In this document: piece by piece, positions 43,152-52,919 of the stretch
How positions within the stretch are numbered: position 1 is the stretch's first letter
Layout of the letters: every line of letters begins with the position of its first letter
Origin: Bacteroidales bacterium
GTDB lineage: Bacteria > Bacteroidota > Bacteroidia > Bacteroidales > WCHB1-69
Length of the DNA stretch: 64,000 nucleotides
Direction of reading: 5' to 3'
Assembly (NCBI GenBank): GCA_024400835.1
Contig: JAKSMC010000004.1
Location: 1-64,000 of the forward strand
Position numbers and translations under genes: made by a program
Notes under the pieces: generated by a model
Told to the model about the DNA's origin: nothing
Database searches by the model: none
The model's input: the letters and a program-made list of their open reading frames with translations, nothing else

Positions 43152-44510
43152 ATGAAAAAATTTATAGAAACGATAAAGAACATTTTCAGAATCGAAGATC
43201 TTCGTAAGAGAATCCTCTACACCCTCTTCATCATTCTGATTTACCGTTTTGGTGCGCATGTGGTGCTCCCCGGTATCAACCCCGGCGGCCTCTCCGCATT
43301 CTCCAGCGCTGCCCAAAAGGGTCTTCTCGGCATGCTGGACCTCTTCTCCGGTGGTGCATTCTCCAATGCCTCTATCTTCGCATTGGGTATCATGCCGTAC
43401 ATCTCCGCATCCATCGTTGTCCAATTGCTGACCTTGGCAGTTCCTTACTTCCAACGTCTCCAAAAGGAAGGTGAAAGCGGTCGTAAGAAAATCAACCAGA
43501 TTACCCGTTACCTCACAGTCCTCGTGTTGGCTATCCAGGCTCCTGCTTACATCGCAAACCTCGTAAACCAATTCCCGGCTGCTATCGCTCCTTCCATGCT
43601 CGAACACCACATCCTCGGTTTCTCAGCATTCGGATTCACAGCATTCATCCTCTTGATCTCCGCAACCCTCTTCATCATGTGGTTGGGTGAAAGAATCACA
43701 GACAATGGTATCGGTAATGGTATCTCTATGATCATTATGATTGGTATTATCGCTCGTTTCCCGTACGCTCTCAAAGCTGAGTTCGTCGCTCGTATTAGCG
43801 AAATGAACGGTGGCCCTATCGTATTCATCATCGAAATCGTCCTGATGATGGTCATCATCGGTCTCTGTATCCTCCTCGTTCAAGGTACTCGCCGCCTCCC
43901 TGTCCAATACGCTAAACGCGTTGTCGGCAACAAACAATATGGTGGCGTCCGCAACTACCTTCCTCTTAAGGTCAATGCAGCAGGCGTTATGCCGATCATC
44001 TTCGCTCAGGCTATCATGTTTATCCCGTTGACCTTCGTCAACATCACCACTGAATCTACCTCCGGTTTCTGGAGCAGCTTCATTGATTACAACAGATTCG
44101 GCTACAATGCTGTATTCTTCATCCTCATTATCCTCTTCACCTATTTCTATACGGCTATCACCATCAATCCTCAGCAGATTGCTGAAGACCTGAAGAAGAA
44201 CGGCGGTTTCATTCCTGGTACAAAACCTGGCAAACAAACTGCTGAACTCATCGATACCATCATGTCCCGCATCACACTTCCGGGCTCCATCTTCTTGGGT
44301 ATTGTTGCTGTTCTTCCGGCTATCGTCCGTATGTTCGGTGTCAACCAACAGTTCGCTCAATTCTTCGGCGGTACTTCCCTGCTGATTATGGTAGGCGTTG
44401 TTTTGGATACCCTCCAACAAATCGAAAGCCACTTGTTGATGAGACATTACGATGGTCTGACAAAATCCGGTAGAATCAAAGGCCGCATGGGTGGCGTTTA
44501 CGGAGGCTAA
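43152..44510 (+). CDS. secY: Preprotein translocase subunit SecY
   Basis: The 452-residue product, about ten membrane segments, is the channel of the Sec translocon. It has the LRKRILYTLFIILIYRFGAHV start, plug/TM2 region (ALGIMPYISASIVVQLLT), the cytoplasmic loop RLPVQYAKRVVGNKQYGG and the conserved GGTSLLIMVGVVLDTLQQIESHL near the end. It is in the usual place between rplO and map. Confidence 0.95.
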   Translation: MKKFIETIKNIFRIEDLRKRILYTLFIILIYRFGAHVVLPGINPGGLSAFSSAAQKGLLGMLDLFSGGAFSNASIFALGIMPYISASIVVQLLTLAVPYFQRLQKEGESGRKKINQITRYLTVLVLAIQAPAYIANLVNQFPAAIAPSMLEHHILGFSAFGFTAFILLISATLFIMWLGERITDNGIGNGISMIIMIGIIARFPYALKAEFVARISEMNGGPIVFIIEIVLMMVIIGLCILLVQGTRRLPVQYAKRVVGNKQYGGVRNYLPLKVNAAGVMPIIFAQAIMFIPLTFVNITTESTSGFWSSFIDYNRFGYNAVFFILIILFTYFYTAITINPQQIAEDLKKNGGFIPGTKPGKQTAELIDTIMSRITLPGSIFLGIVAVLPAIVRMFGVNQQFAQFFGGTSLLIMVGVVLDTLQQIESHLLMRHYDGLTKSGRIKGRMGGVYGG

Positions 44511-44535
44511 TAAATTATAGTATATATATATTAGA

Positions 44536-45333
44536 ATGTTCCGCAGAATTAAATATAAGAACGAAGCAGACTTTGAGAAGCTGAGACAGAGCGCTCACGT
44601 TGTGGCTGTCACTCTCGCAGAGGTCGCAAAGTGTATCAAACCGGGCGTGCCCCTTTTGTACCTCGACCAAATCGGAGAACAGTGCATCCGTGACCACCAT
44701 GCCGTCCCTTCCTTCAAGGGCTATGAAGGCTATCCGGCTTCTCTTTGCCTCTCCGTTAATGACGTTGTTGTTCACGGCATCCCCAAACAGGGTGACTATC
44801 TCACCGACGGTGATATCATCTCTGTTGACTGTGGCGCTTTGCTCAACGGATTTCACGGTGATTTCGCTTATACTTTCGCTGTCGGTGAGGTTGCTGAAGA
44901 CGTAAGACTCCTTATGGAACGCACTAAGCAATCTCTTAACGAAGCTATCAAGGTCGCCGTTGCCGGCAAGACCGTTGGTGACATCGGCTATACAGTGGAA
45001 AGCTATGTGGGACAATTCAACTACGGCGTGGTTCGCGAACTCTGCGGTCACGGTATCGGTAGAGACATGCACGAAAGACCTGATGTCTGCAACTATGGTC
45101 GCCCTAACACTGGAGACCGCCTGCAACACGGCATGTGCATCTGTATTGAGCCGATGATTACTTTGGGCAAACGTAATATCTATATGGAGAATGACGGTTG
45201 GACCATCCGCACGAAGGATCACAAACCCGCTGCTCATTACGAGCACCAAATGATTATCACTGACAAAGGTACTGAAGTTATCTCTTCTTACAAATTAATC
45301 GGTGAAGTATTAGGAACGACAGAACTTTATTAA
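44536..45333 (+). CDS. map: Methionine aminopeptidase, type I
   Basis: Removes the initiator Met from nascent proteins (EC 3.4.11.18). The 265-residue product has all five metal ligands visible: [18 protein letters not shown] (two Asp), [10 protein letters not shown] (His), CIEPMI (Glu) and HYEHQMIIT (Glu). In Bacteroidota map commonly lies between secY and infA in the spc/alpha region, as here. Confidence 0.94.
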   Translation: MFRRIKYKNEADFEKLRQSAHVVAVTLAEVAKCIKPGVPLLYLDQIGEQCIRDHHAVPSFKGYEGYPASLCLSVNDVVVHGIPKQGDYLTDGDIISVDCGALLNGFHGDFAYTFAVGEVAEDVRLLMERTKQSLNEAIKVAVAGKTVGDIGYTVESYVGQFNYGVVRELCGHGIGRDMHERPDVCNYGRPNTGDRLQHGMCICIEPMITLGKRNIYMENDGWTIRTKDHKPAAHYEHQMIITDKGTEVISSYKLIGEVLGTTELY

Positions 45334-45344
45334 AAAACATCAAT

Positions 45345-45566
45345 ATGCCAAAACAATCCTCATTCGATTTAGACGGTATCGTAACAGAAGCGCTCGGTAA
45401 TGGTCTTTACCGCGTTCAATTGGAAAGCGGTCATGAAATCATTGCCCACCTTTCTGGCAAAATGCGTTTGCACTACATCAAGATATTGCCTGGTGACAAA
45501 GTGCAGATTGCAATGTCTCCTTATGACCTCACCAAGGGAAGAATCACCTTCAGATACAAAGCATAA
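45345..45566 (+). CDS. infA: Translation initiation factor IF-1
   Basis: The 73-residue single OB-fold protein has [32 protein letters not shown] and [18 protein letters not shown], the classic IF-1 signature. It binds the A site of the 30S subunit. It begins 11 bases after map. Confidence 0.96.
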   Translation: MPKQSSFDLDGIVTEALGNGLYRVQLESGHEIIAHLSGKMRLHYIKILPGDKVQIAMSPYDLTKGRITFRYKA

Positions 45567-45627
45567 TCATTAGCGCCTACGGGCACAAAAAGAATAGAAA
45601 TTAATAAATAATAAACATTACAAAACA

Positions 45628-45744
45628 ATGAAAGTAAGAACATCAGTTAAAAAGAGATCCGAAGACTGTATCGTGGTGAAACGCCACGGAGTGGTTTATG
45701 TGATTAACAAGAAGAATCCTAAAATGAAACAACGTCAAGGCTAG
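45628..45744 (+). CDS. rpmJ: 50S ribosomal protein L36, zinc-free form
   Basis: The 38-residue product [21 protein letters not shown] ... NPKMKQRQG is L36. The CxxC...C...H zinc ribbon of the canonical protein is reduced to one Cys at position 14, so it is a C-minus, zinc-independent form as I recall for Bacteroidota. The ATG at 45628 is preceded by an A/T-rich leader with no Shine-Dalgarno. Confidence 0.95.
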   Translation: MKVRTSVKKRSEDCIVVKRHGVVYVINKKNPKMKQRQG

Positions 45745-45797
45745 GATTTCCGAGAAAGTAAATAATTATTAATTAACTAAATAAATATCAAAGTAAT

Positions 45798-46172
45798 ATG
45801 GCAAGAATTGCAGGTATTGATTTACCGAAAAACAAACATGGCGAAATCGGCTTGACTTACATTTACGGAATCGGCAGAAGCACTGCGCAAAAGATTCTCA
45901 CAAAGGCCGGTATCAGCTGGGAAAAGAAGGTAAATGAATGGAACGACGATGAATTGGCAGTAATCCGTGGATTGGTTAACGAGATGAAGGTGGAAGGACC
46001 ACTGAGATCCGAAGAACAAATGAACATCAAACGATTGATGGATATTGGCTGTTACAGAGGCATTCGTCACCGTTTGGGTTTACCGGTTCGTGGTCAGAGC
46101 ACCAAGAACAACGCCCGTACACGTAAGGGTCGTAAGAAAACTGTTGCAAACAAGAAGAAAGCAACCAAGTAG
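45798..46172 (+). CDS. rpsM: 30S ribosomal protein S13
   Basis: The 124-residue product [25 protein letters not shown] ... [22 protein letters not shown] is standard S13, with a helix-two-turn-helix core and a basic tail. It contacts the 50S subunit and the P-site tRNA. Confidence 0.96.
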   Translation: MARIAGIDLPKNKHGEIGLTYIYGIGRSTAQKILTKAGISWEKKVNEWNDDELAVIRGLVNEMKVEGPLRSEEQMNIKRLMDIGCYRGIRHRLGLPVRGQSTKNNARTRKGRKKTVANKKKATK

Positions 46173-46210
46173 TTATTAATCATCATTACGGATAGAGAAA
46201 ACATATAATT

Positions 46211-46600
46211 ATGGCAAAGAATACTAAAACATCCAAAAAGAAAGTTGTCAGAATTGATGCTTCTGGTAAAGCATTCATTTATGCATCTTTTAATAATGTT
46301 ATTGTTTCCCTTACCAACAACGACGGTCAGGTGATTTCCTGGTCTTCCGCTGGTAAAATGGGATACCGTGGTTCTAAGAAGAACACTCCGTATGCAGCTC
46401 AGATGGTCGCTCAAGACTGTGCAAAGGTTGCTTACGACCTCGGTCTTCGCAAAGTGAAAGTATACGTTAAAGGTCCGGGACAAGGTCGTGAATCTGCTAT
46501 CAGATCTATCAACACGACGGGCATCATCGTTGAAGAAATCACCGATGTTACTCCGCTTCCTCACAATGGTTGCCGTCCTCCGAAACACAGAAGAGTATAA
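46211..46600 (+). CDS. rpsK: 30S ribosomal protein S11
   Basis: The 129-residue product has the S11 core [44 protein letters not shown] and the C-terminal [11 protein letters not shown]. It forms part of the platform of the small subunit. It lies between rpsM and rpsD as usual. Confidence 0.96.
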   Translation: MAKNTKTSKKKVVRIDASGKAFIYASFNNVIVSLTNNDGQVISWSSAGKMGYRGSKKNTPYAAQMVAQDCAKVAYDLGLRKVKVYVKGPGQGRESAIRSINTTGIIVEEITDVTPLPHNGCRPPKHRRV

Positions 46601-46641
46601 TTTGAATATCATATTGTTTTAAAAATAGAAAATTTAGAATT

Positions 46642-47247
46642 ATGGCAAGATATACAGGACCTAAAACTAGAATCGCAAGAAAATTCAAGGAACCGATCTA
46701 CGGTCCCGATAAAAATTTCGAAAGAAAGAACTATGCTCCGGGTCAGCATGGTCAAAGCAGAAGACGTTCCAAACTCTCTGAGTATGGTATGCAGCTTCAG
46801 GAAAAACAAAAAGCAAAATACACATACGGTATGCTCGAACGCCAGTTCCGTAAGATTTTCCAATTGGCAGCTCGTAAGAAAGGTGTCACCGGTCAGAATT
46901 TGATGCAACTCATCGAATCCCGTCTCGACAACGTCGTATTCCGTTTGGGTATCGCTCCTTCCCGCGCAGCAGCTCGTCAGCTCGTCAGCCATCGTCACAT
47001 TTCTGTGAACGGCCAGATCTGCAACGTTCCTTCTCGTCTCCTCGTTCCTGGTGACACTGTAGAAGTACGTGAACGCTCACAAGCTATGGAAGTCATCACC
47101 AACTCTTTGAGTGGCAAAGCAATGAACCACGCTTGGTTGGAATGGGATGGCAACCTCATGGTTGGTAAATTCATGAACTACCCGCAGAGAGAAGAAATTC
47201 CTGAGACAATTAACGAACAAGCAATCGTCGAATTGTACTCTAAATAG
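46642..47247 (+). CDS. rpsD: 30S ribosomal protein S4
   Basis: The 201-residue product starts [15 protein letters not shown], has an S4 RNA-binding domain (about 92-155, [27 protein letters not shown]) and lacks N-terminal zinc Cys residues, the C-minus form. It is a primary 16S binder. In many bacteria S4 autoregulates the alpha operon; no such site is evident here. Confidence 0.95.
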   Translation: MARYTGPKTRIARKFKEPIYGPDKNFERKNYAPGQHGQSRRRSKLSEYGMQLQEKQKAKYTYGMLERQFRKIFQLAARKKGVTGQNLMQLIESRLDNVVFRLGIAPSRAAARQLVSHRHISVNGQICNVPSRLLVPGDTVEVRERSQAMEVITNSLSGKAMNHAWLEWDGNLMVGKFMNYPQREEIPETINEQAIVELYSK

Positions 47248-47257
47248 TGATCCCTAA

Positions 47258-47320
47258 TCTGTGACCTGTGAATTGTGTAATGCAACTCACAGCTCACAGT
47301 TCACAGCTCACAGTTCACAT
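47258..47320. repeat. Nine-unit heptad array between rpsD and rpoA
   Basis: TCTGTGA, CCTGTGA, ATTGTGT, AATGCAA, CTCACAG, CTCACAG, TTCACAG, CTCACAG, TTCACAT. The first units are complementary to the last, so the transcript can fold into a long imperfect hairpin. It is inserted in an otherwise compact ribosomal operon, 31 bases before rpoA. Confidence 0.75.
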
Positions 47321-47350
47321 CGATCATTAATAACATTAAAAACAAATAAA

Positions 47351-48346
47351 ATGGCAATATTAACATTTCAAAAACCGGATAAGGTCATCATGAATGAGGC
47401 CGACGATTTTCACGGCATATTTGAATTTCGTCCGTTGCAACAGGGCTACGGCGTTACCGTAGGTAATGCTCTCCGCCGCGTGCTGCTCTCTTCATTGGAA
47501 GGCTATGCCATTACTTCTGTTAAAATCACGGGCGTTGCTCAGCAATTCTCTTCAATACCCGGCGTTATGGAAGATGTTATCGACATCGTCCTTAACCTCA
47601 AACAGGTTCGTTTCAAGAATAAAATTGAAAATAATAACGCTGAGAAAGCTACCATCGTAATTACTGGTCAAGATAAGTTCACGGCCGGTGACATGAACCG
47701 CTATCTCAACTTTTTCCAAGTTCTCAATCCTGATCAGTTGATCTGCCGTATGGATCCCACCGTACGTCTCGAAATGGAAATCACGATTGACAAAGGCCGC
47801 GGCTATGTGCCAGTTGAAGACAACCGCACACTGCACGAAGGCATCGATGTTATCGCTATCGATTCCATTCACACTCCGATCAAGAATGTGAAATATTACA
47901 TCGAACCGTACCGTGTTGAACAGAAGACCGACTTCGAAAAACTCATCATGGAAATCGAAACCGATGGTTCCATCCATCCGAAAGAAGCGTTGAAAGAGGC
48001 TGCTAAAATCCTCATCCAACATTTCGCTCTTTTCTCTGATGACAAAATCACGTTGGACACTCCTGAACAACCAGCAGCAAGTGAAGACTTCGATGAAGAC
48101 TCTATGCTCATCCGCCAAGTCCTCAAATCCAAGCTCATTGACATGGACCTCTCTGTTCGCGCATTGAACTGCCTGAAGTCCGCAGAGCTTGAAACTCTCG
48201 GTGACCTTGTGGCTATCCATAAGGCTGACCTTTTGAAATTCCGTAACTTTGGTAAGAAATCCCTCCTCGAGTTGGAAAATCTTGTCAAATCCAAAGGTTT
48301 GGAATTCGGTATGAATATTCAAAAATATAAATTAGATAAGGATTAA
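47351..48346 (+). CDS. rpoA: RNA polymerase subunit alpha
   Basis: The start at 47351 ([12 protein letters not shown]) is the family start; an in-frame ATG at 47261 would encode the repeat array. The 331-residue product has the assembly domain (residues ~1-230; [27 protein letters not shown]) and the alpha-CTD (about 262-325; [39 protein letters not shown]). Complete. Confidence 0.97.
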   Translation: MAILTFQKPDKVIMNEADDFHGIFEFRPLQQGYGVTVGNALRRVLLSSLEGYAITSVKITGVAQQFSSIPGVMEDVIDIVLNLKQVRFKNKIENNNAEKATIVITGQDKFTAGDMNRYLNFFQVLNPDQLICRMDPTVRLEMEITIDKGRGYVPVEDNRTLHEGIDVIAIDSIHTPIKNVKYYIEPYRVEQKTDFEKLIMEIETDGSIHPKEALKEAAKILIQHFALFSDDKITLDTPEQPAASEDFDEDSMLIRQVLKSKLIDMDLSVRALNCLKSAELETLGDLVAIHKADLLKFRNFGKKSLLELENLVKSKGLEFGMNIQKYKLDKD

Positions 48347-48351
48347 GAACA

Positions 48352-48843
48352 ATGAGACACGCTAAAAGTATCAATCATTTAGGAAGAACAGATGCCCATA
48401 GAAAGGCTATGATGTCCAATATGGCTACATCTCTCATCATGCATAAAAGAATTTCCACGACTTTGGCAAAGGCAAAAGAACTGAGAAAATATGTTGAACC
48501 TCTGGTGACACGTAGCAAAAACGATACTACTCATTCCAGACGTATGGTTTTCTCTCAGCTTCAAAACAAATTTGCCGTTACCGAACTCTTCAGAGAAATC
48601 GCTCCGAAGATCGCTGCTCGCCCGGGTGGTTACACACGTATCCTCAAAACCGGCTTCCGTAAAGGCGATAACGCTGAGATGTGCATCATCGAATTCGTTG
48701 ACTATAACGAAACTTACACCGTAGAAGGTGGTAAGAAGAAAACAACAAGAACAAGACGTAGCAGCAAGAAAGCTGCTGCTGAAGTCGCTGAAACCGTCGC
48801 AGAAGTTGCTGAAACTGCTGCTGAGGCTCCCGCTGCTGAATAG
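48352..48843 (+). CDS. rplQ: 50S ribosomal protein L17
   Basis: The 163-residue product has the L17 core ([44 protein letters not shown]). The core ends near residue 117 and is followed by a ~45-residue basic then Ala/Glu-rich tail ([19 protein letters not shown]). It is the last gene of the block, five bases after rpoA, followed by a strong terminator. Confidence 0.95.
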   Translation: MRHAKSINHLGRTDAHRKAMMSNMATSLIMHKRISTTLAKAKELRKYVEPLVTRSKNDTTHSRRMVFSQLQNKFAVTELFREIAPKIAARPGGYTRILKTGFRKGDNAEMCIIEFVDYNETYTVEGGKKKTTRTRRSSKKAAAEVAETVAEVAETAAEAPAAE

Positions 48844-48869
48844 TTCTTTAGTCAACTGTCTACTTATAC

Positions 48870-48907
48870 AAAGCGAGGAAATCCATGAGATTCCCTCGCT
48901 TTTTTTA
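48870..48907 (+). terminator. Terminator of the ribosomal operon
   Basis: AAAGCGAGG (48870-48878) pairs with CCTCGCTTT (48894-48902) and a T-run follows. Confidence 0.85.
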
Positions 48908-48959
48908 TCTGTGATATTTCAGAATTACTGTTGTCTTCTTCGCTGCTAAGAACGAATTC

Positions 48960-49865
48960 TTAATAGAGTATCTGCAGGATTTCGCGGTCGTTGATGATGA
49001 TCTCCTTGGGCAACTTCTGATTGAGGCCGAAAGGCAGGATCTGACGGATAATCTTGACATTTCTTGTATATTCGTCAAAGACTATGAAACTGAATATTAG
49101 CCCGTCGTATTTGCAATATTTTGAATGGTTTATTTCATTACGACAGCGGATGGGGTCTTCTCCAAAACATTCTGTAGAATCGCTCCTCTTTAAAAAGGTT
49201 TCGGGACAACAGTATTCTTTGCCACTTTCTTTTCGAAGTGTTACTACGATGCTGTCGGCAGGTTGCTGGTTGTGCGAATAATAGATGGTGGCTACGCGCA
49301 CGTTTCCTGCGGTCGTGTCTTTCGCTTGGAAATATTGGTAGTAGTGGTTGACAACACCAACATAATAGTAGTCGTTGTTTCGGGATATTTCGAAATAATC
49401 ATTGTCAAATTGTAGGAAAGGACGATTCTCTTTCCAGGTGGACAGAACGCCCCTGGTAGGTTCGGCGCAGCAGCCGTGTGAAAGCGCAATCAGATATCTA
49501 CGGTATGAATCATAATAGAACTCGTCGCACTTTGCGGTGTGCTGAAAGGCTCCCTTCTTAGAACAATTCGGATAGAAAACCAAGGTGACACTGTCGCATT
49601 TCGTCCCTCCTTCCATAAAATTATTGTAATGCCGGTAGTGTTTGACGGTTTTGATCAGATAGGTGGATGTGTCATCCAGAAAGTCGCCGGTTAATTCGTA
49701 GGTGATATTGTCATATGCGAGCTCTGGCGGACCTTTTTTGCCCATTAGGCGTATATCGGCTCTTACTTTGTCTTTGGCTTTGAAAATAGGCTTGTTCTGA
49801 GCGTCTGCTGTCAAAACCAATACGAAGGAAAACAGGACGATTAGAAAGTGCTTGGCTGAAGACAT
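48960..49865 (-). CDS. Exported protein of unknown function
   Basis: The 301-residue product has a signal peptide (MSSAKHFLIVLFSFVLVLTADAQ). The mature protein is rich in Tyr and Cys (FYPNCSKKGAF, HTAKCDEFYYDSY, SHGCCAEPTRG, YCCPETFL) and reads as a beta-rich secreted domain. I do not recognise a family. It is followed by the operon terminator on the opposite strand and preceded by a heptad array and ettA. Confidence 0.55.
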   Translation of the reverse strand: MSSAKHFLIVLFSFVLVLTADAQNKPIFKAKDKVRADIRLMGKKGPPELAYDNITYELTGDFLDDTSTYLIKTVKHYRHYNNFMEGGTKCDSVTLVFYPNCSKKGAFQHTAKCDEFYYDSYRRYLIALSHGCCAEPTRGVLSTWKENRPFLQFDNDYFEISRNNDYYYVGVVNHYYQYFQAKDTTAGNVRVATIYYSHNQQPADSIVVTLRKESGKEYCCPETFLKRSDSTECFGEDPIRCRNEINHSKYCKYDGLIFSFIVFDEYTRNVKIIRQILPFGLNQKLPKEIIINDREILQILY

Positions 49866-49892
49866 GATGATAAGAGAGCGAGATGAATGATT

Positions 49893-49920
49893 TTGAAACC
49901 TGAAACTTGAAACCTGAAAC
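49893..49920. repeat. Heptad array downstream of ettA
   Basis: TTGAAAC, CTGAAAC, TTGAAAC, CTGAAAC. The identical 28-base array recurs at 52890-52917 downstream of pepD, in the same orientation relative to the gene it follows. Confidence 0.75.
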
Positions 49921-49928
49921 GAGAGCCT

Positions 49929-51608
49929 CTATATAATGGTAATCTTCTTGTAGTGTATGCGTTTCGGGGCAACGTTGCCGAGGCGCATTTTCTTATTTTC
50001 CTCGTATTCAGTGTAGCTGCCTTCGAAGAAATAGACTTGGGAATCGCCTTCAAAGGCGAGAATGTGCGTGCAGATGCGGTCGAGGAACCAGCGGTCGTGG
50101 GAGATGACTACGGCGCAGCCTGCGAAGTTCTCAAGACCTTCTTCCAGTGCGCGCAGCGTGTTGACGTCGATGTCGTTGGTCGGTTCGTCTAAGAGCAGTA
50201 CGTTGGCTTCGGATTTCAGTGTCAGGGCGAGGTGCAGACGGTTGCGTTCACCGCCGGAGAGCACACCTGCCTTCTTGTTCTGTTCCGTTCCGCTGAAGTT
50301 GAAACGTGACAGATAGGCACGCGAGTTGATAAGGCGGCCGCCCATCATAATCTGCTCGTTGCCTTCGGATACCACTTCCCAGACGCTCTTTTCGGGATCA
50401 ATGACCGTGTGCTGTTGGTCAATGTAGCCGATCTTCACGGTTTCGCCCACTTTGAATTCGCCGCTGTCGGGTTTGTCCAAGCCCATAATGAGACGGAAGA
50501 GGGTGGTCTTACCGGCACCGTTCGGGCCGATGACGCCGACAATGCCGTTCGGCGGAAGGCGGAAGTTCAGGTCGTCATAGAGCAGTTTGTCTCCATAGGC
50601 CTTGCTCACGTGGATGGCCTCGATGACATTGTTACCGAGGCGTGGGCCGTTGGGAATGAAGATCTGCAGCGTCTCTTCCTTCTCCTTCACGTCCTCGTTG
50701 AGCAATTTGTCATAGGCGTTCAAACGGGCTTTGGACTTTGCCTGGCGGGCTTTCGGGGCCATACGCACCCATTCCAATTCGCGTTCGAGGGTCTTCATAC
50801 GTTTGCTTTCCTGTTTGGCCTCCATGGCCAGACGGTTGGATTTCTGTTCCAACCAGGACGAGTAGTTGCCTTGCCAGGGAATGCCCTCGCCGCGGTCGAG
50901 TTCGAGGATCCAGCCAGCCACATTGTCGAGGAAGTAGCGGTCGTGAGTGACGGCGATGACCGTGCCCTTATATTGTTGGAGGTGCATTTCCAGCCACTGT
51001 ACAGATTCGGCATCCAAGTGGTTGGTCGGCTCGTCCAGGAGCAGGATGTCCGGCTCGGTGAGTAGCAGACGGCACAAAGCCACGCGGCGGCGCTCGCCTC
51101 CGGATAGGTTCTTCACAGGCGTGTCGCCTTCGGGACAGCGCAAGGCGTCCATCGCACGCTCCAACTTGTTGTCCAGTTCCCAGGCATCGTATTGGTCAAT
51201 GAGTTCTGTGAGTTCGCCCTGACGCTCGATGAGTTTGTTCATCTCGTCGTCGCTCATAGGTTCTGCGAACTTCATATTCACCTCTTCGTACTCTTTGAGC
51301 ACATCCACGATTTTCTGTACGCCTTGTTGCACAACCTCTTTGACGGTTAGGTTGTCGTCCAATTCGGGTTCCTGCGGCAGATAGCCGATGGAGTAGCCGG
51401 GTGAGAAGACCACTTCGCCCTGATAGGATTTGTCAATGCCGGCGATAATCTTCAATAGGGAAGACTTGCCCGCGCCGTTCAGACCGAGCACGCCGATTTT
51501 GGCGCCGTAGAAAAATGAGAGGTAGATGTTCTTTAAAACTTGCTTTTGAGGAGGGAACGTCTTGCTGACGTTGACCATAGAAAAGATGATTTTTTTATCG
51601 TCTGCCAT
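49929..51608 (-). CDS. ettA: ABC-F ATPase EttA, energy-dependent translational throttle
   Basis: The 559-residue product is a soluble ABC-F protein that binds the ribosomal E site and gates elongation by ATP/ADP ratio. It has two ATPase domains: Walker A GLNGAGKSS (about 40) and GPNGAGKTT (about 355), signatures LSGGERRRVAL and LSGGERNRLHL, and Walker B LLLDEPTNHLD and LLLDEPTNDID. The linker with WVRMAPKARQAKSKARL (about 270-290) matches EttA. Length fits the E. coli protein (about 555). Confidence 0.93.
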   Translation of the reverse strand: MADDKKIIFSMVNVSKTFPPQKQVLKNIYLSFFYGAKIGVLGLNGAGKSSLLKIIAGIDKSYQGEVVFSPGYSIGYLPQEPELDDNLTVKEVVQQGVQKIVDVLKEYEEVNMKFAEPMSDDEMNKLIERQGELTELIDQYDAWELDNKLERAMDALRCPEGDTPVKNLSGGERRRVALCRLLLTEPDILLLDEPTNHLDAESVQWLEMHLQQYKGTVIAVTHDRYFLDNVAGWILELDRGEGIPWQGNYSSWLEQKSNRLAMEAKQESKRMKTLERELEWVRMAPKARQAKSKARLNAYDKLLNEDVKEKEETLQIFIPNGPRLGNNVIEAIHVSKAYGDKLLYDDLNFRLPPNGIVGVIGPNGAGKTTLFRLIMGLDKPDSGEFKVGETVKIGYIDQQHTVIDPEKSVWEVVSEGNEQIMMGGRLINSRAYLSRFNFSGTEQNKKAGVLSGGERNRLHLALTLKSEANVLLLDEPTNDIDVNTLRALEEGLENFAGCAVVISHDRWFLDRICTHILAFEGDSQVYFFEGSYTEYEENKKMRLGNVAPKRIHYKKITII

Positions 51609-51628
51609 AGTGATTTAATTTGAGGGCG

Positions 51629-51636
51629 CGAAGATA
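51629..51636 (-). promoter_or_regulatory. -7 box of ettA
   Basis: Minus strand TATCTTCG-CGCCC, 20 bases upstream of the ATG. It is the same variant box as in the RHS cassettes but at a normal distance from the start codon. Confidence 0.6.
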
Positions 51637-51644
51637 CAAAAATA

Positions 51645-51684
51645 ATGTGGTAATGCGATAATTTGATAATTCGGTAATGTGTTA
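51645..51684. repeat. Five-unit octad array upstream of ettA
   Basis: ATGTGGTA, ATGCGATA, ATTTGATA, ATTCGGTA, ATGTGTTA in 8-base register, starting 8 bases upstream of the ettA -7 box, so it covers the -33 region. Confidence 0.65.
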
Positions 51685-51704
51685 CGCAGACAATATAAAA
51701 TTGA

Positions 51705-51848
51705 TTTGCGGCAACCCCCTCCTTCCTGAGTGTGTTCAGTGTCAGCCGCGTTGTAGGTTTGGCGCGGAATGCCGCCAGAAACACCCTGACCAAACTGGTT
51801 TACAACGTGTGCCGATATGAGCAAATAGTACGATTAGGAATGAATTAA
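51705..51848 (+). pseudogene. 3' relic of an insertion-sequence transposase
   Basis: The plus strand encodes an open tail ending VVGLARNAARNTLTKLVYNV then CRYEQIVRL and a stop at 51846-51848. LVYNxxRYEQxxRL is the usual C-terminal end of IS4/IS5-type DDE transposases in Bacteroidota. The rest of the element is absent; the frame is blocked by TGA at 51702-51704. The rest of the 51,609-52,063 gap holds the ettA promoter and octads on the left and the box at 51929 on the right. Confidence 0.5.
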
Positions 51849-51928
51849 ATTGTGTAACATATTGATATACAATAATTATACCCCCCCGTAAAATAATGAT
51901 GAAAAGTTAGAAAATAGAAGAAAATTTA

Positions 51929-51936
51929 TATCTTTG
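51929..51936 (+). promoter_or_regulatory. -7 box upstream of the 52064 gene
   Basis: TATCTTTG with CCGC after it, about 128 bases before the ATG at 52064. The long leader in between shows no ORF. Confidence 0.5.
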
Positions 51937-52063
51937 CCGCGTTGTTCACTTTGAATTTTGGCTAACGGACTTCACGAAGTTCAGAGGGATGGCGCGAAAA
52001 TGTTAAAATAGAAATCCCCTATAGTTAAACGGTTGAAAAAATACAAAGTTGAGGAGGAATTGT

Positions 52064-52669
52064 ATGGTAAAAAAAATCAAAATTTTATTGTTCTGTTGTT
52101 GCAGCTTTATGGCAATTAAAGCGCAAGCCCAATGTAATTGTGACAGTATTCGAGAGATTTTAAGTCACACAAGGATTTGTGTAGAATATAGCCCGTACAA
52201 ATGCATTGTGGGTCCTTTTCACACTTTGTTTTACCCCAAGGACACGTTCCTGCTTGTCACAAATTATAGTTTTGAAGACTGTCTAAGAATTTGTGACGAT
52301 GAGTTCCCCTATCCAATATGTAAGTTGTGTTCAGATGGTGAAATTCAATATCATTATCATCTTAATGGTTTAGAACTTCCGTGGGACACTATTGAGAAAT
52401 TAGATTTTTCAAAAAATTGGAAAAAAGATTTGTTGCCAAAGGGTCTTTATACTCCAATTTTCAGTGAAAAAGGGAAGAAAGAGTGCATAGTAGGATTCGA
52501 TTTGTTTCTAACAACATTCGTTCCGATATACTTAAATGGCTCACTTGTCCCATTTGAGCAGTGTGAAACTGTGCTAAATCAGATACATTCAAATGATGTC
52601 ATTTCGGTGCAGCGTGCCGAAAGAAAATATAGAAGGAAGAATGATAGAATTGATATTGTCACAAAGTGA
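52064..52669 (+). CDS. Exported Cys-rich protein of unknown function
   Basis: The start at 52064 (MVKKIKILLFCCCSFMAIKAQA) gives a signal peptide and is preceded by GAGGAGGAATT, an unusually good Shine-Dalgarno for this phylum. The 201-residue product has about ten Cys, including CNCDSI, CLRICDDEF, CKLCSDG near the N-terminus. It also has an energy-transducer-like strand (PYPICKLCSDGEIQYHYHLNG). No family is recognised. It lies beside a transposase relic and may be a recent arrival. Confidence 0.5.
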   Translation: MVKKIKILLFCCCSFMAIKAQAQCNCDSIREILSHTRICVEYSPYKCIVGPFHTLFYPKDTFLLVTNYSFEDCLRICDDEFPYPICKLCSDGEIQYHYHLNGLELPWDTIEKLDFSKNWKKDLLPKGLYTPIFSEKGKKECIVGFDLFLTTFVPIYLNGSLVPFEQCETVLNQIHSNDVISVQRAERKYRRKNDRIDIVTK

Positions 52670-52737
52670 GATGATTATGCTTTCGGAAATATGCGTACTT
52701 TTGACACCTCGTTAAACCTCAGTCATAGACCTTCAAG

Positions 52738-52800
52738 ATGAATATCACCTTCGACAATTATAATGTTGACAGCCTGTACTACGTGTGCCTGACTTCTTGA
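52738..52800 (+). other. 20-codon ORF between a -7 box and a terminator
   Basis: TACTTTTG (52696-52703) precedes ATG 52738, which encodes MNITFDNYNVDSLYYVCLTS, and a terminator follows at 52804. It may be a small gene or the remnant of a larger one. Support is positional only. Confidence 0.2.
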
Positions 52801-52803
52801 TAC

Positions 52804-52838
52804 GAAAAAAACGGCTGACTCTCGCCAGCCGTTTTGAT
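52804..52838. terminator. Bidirectional terminator between 52064 gene and pepD
   Basis: AAAACGGCTG (52808-52817) pairs with CAGCCGTTTT (52826-52835), A-rich on the left and T-rich on the right. Confidence 0.8.
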
Positions 52839-52889
52839 ATGCACTTTTAATTTTTTTATAAAGTTCCAAAAGATTTGCAAGTACGCTGC

Positions 52890-52917
52890 TTGAAACCTGA
52901 AACTTGAAACCTGAAAC
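52890..52917. repeat. Heptad array downstream of pepD
   Basis: TTGAAAC, CTGAAAC, TTGAAAC, CTGAAAC, identical to 49893-49920. It ends 2 bases from the pepD stop codon. Confidence 0.75.
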
Positions 52918-52919
52918 AA

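Noticed and set aside
52020-52063. Riboswitch in the long leader before 52064
   Set aside because: The 51937-52063 leader shows no recognisable aptamer motif or strong alternative hairpins by eye.
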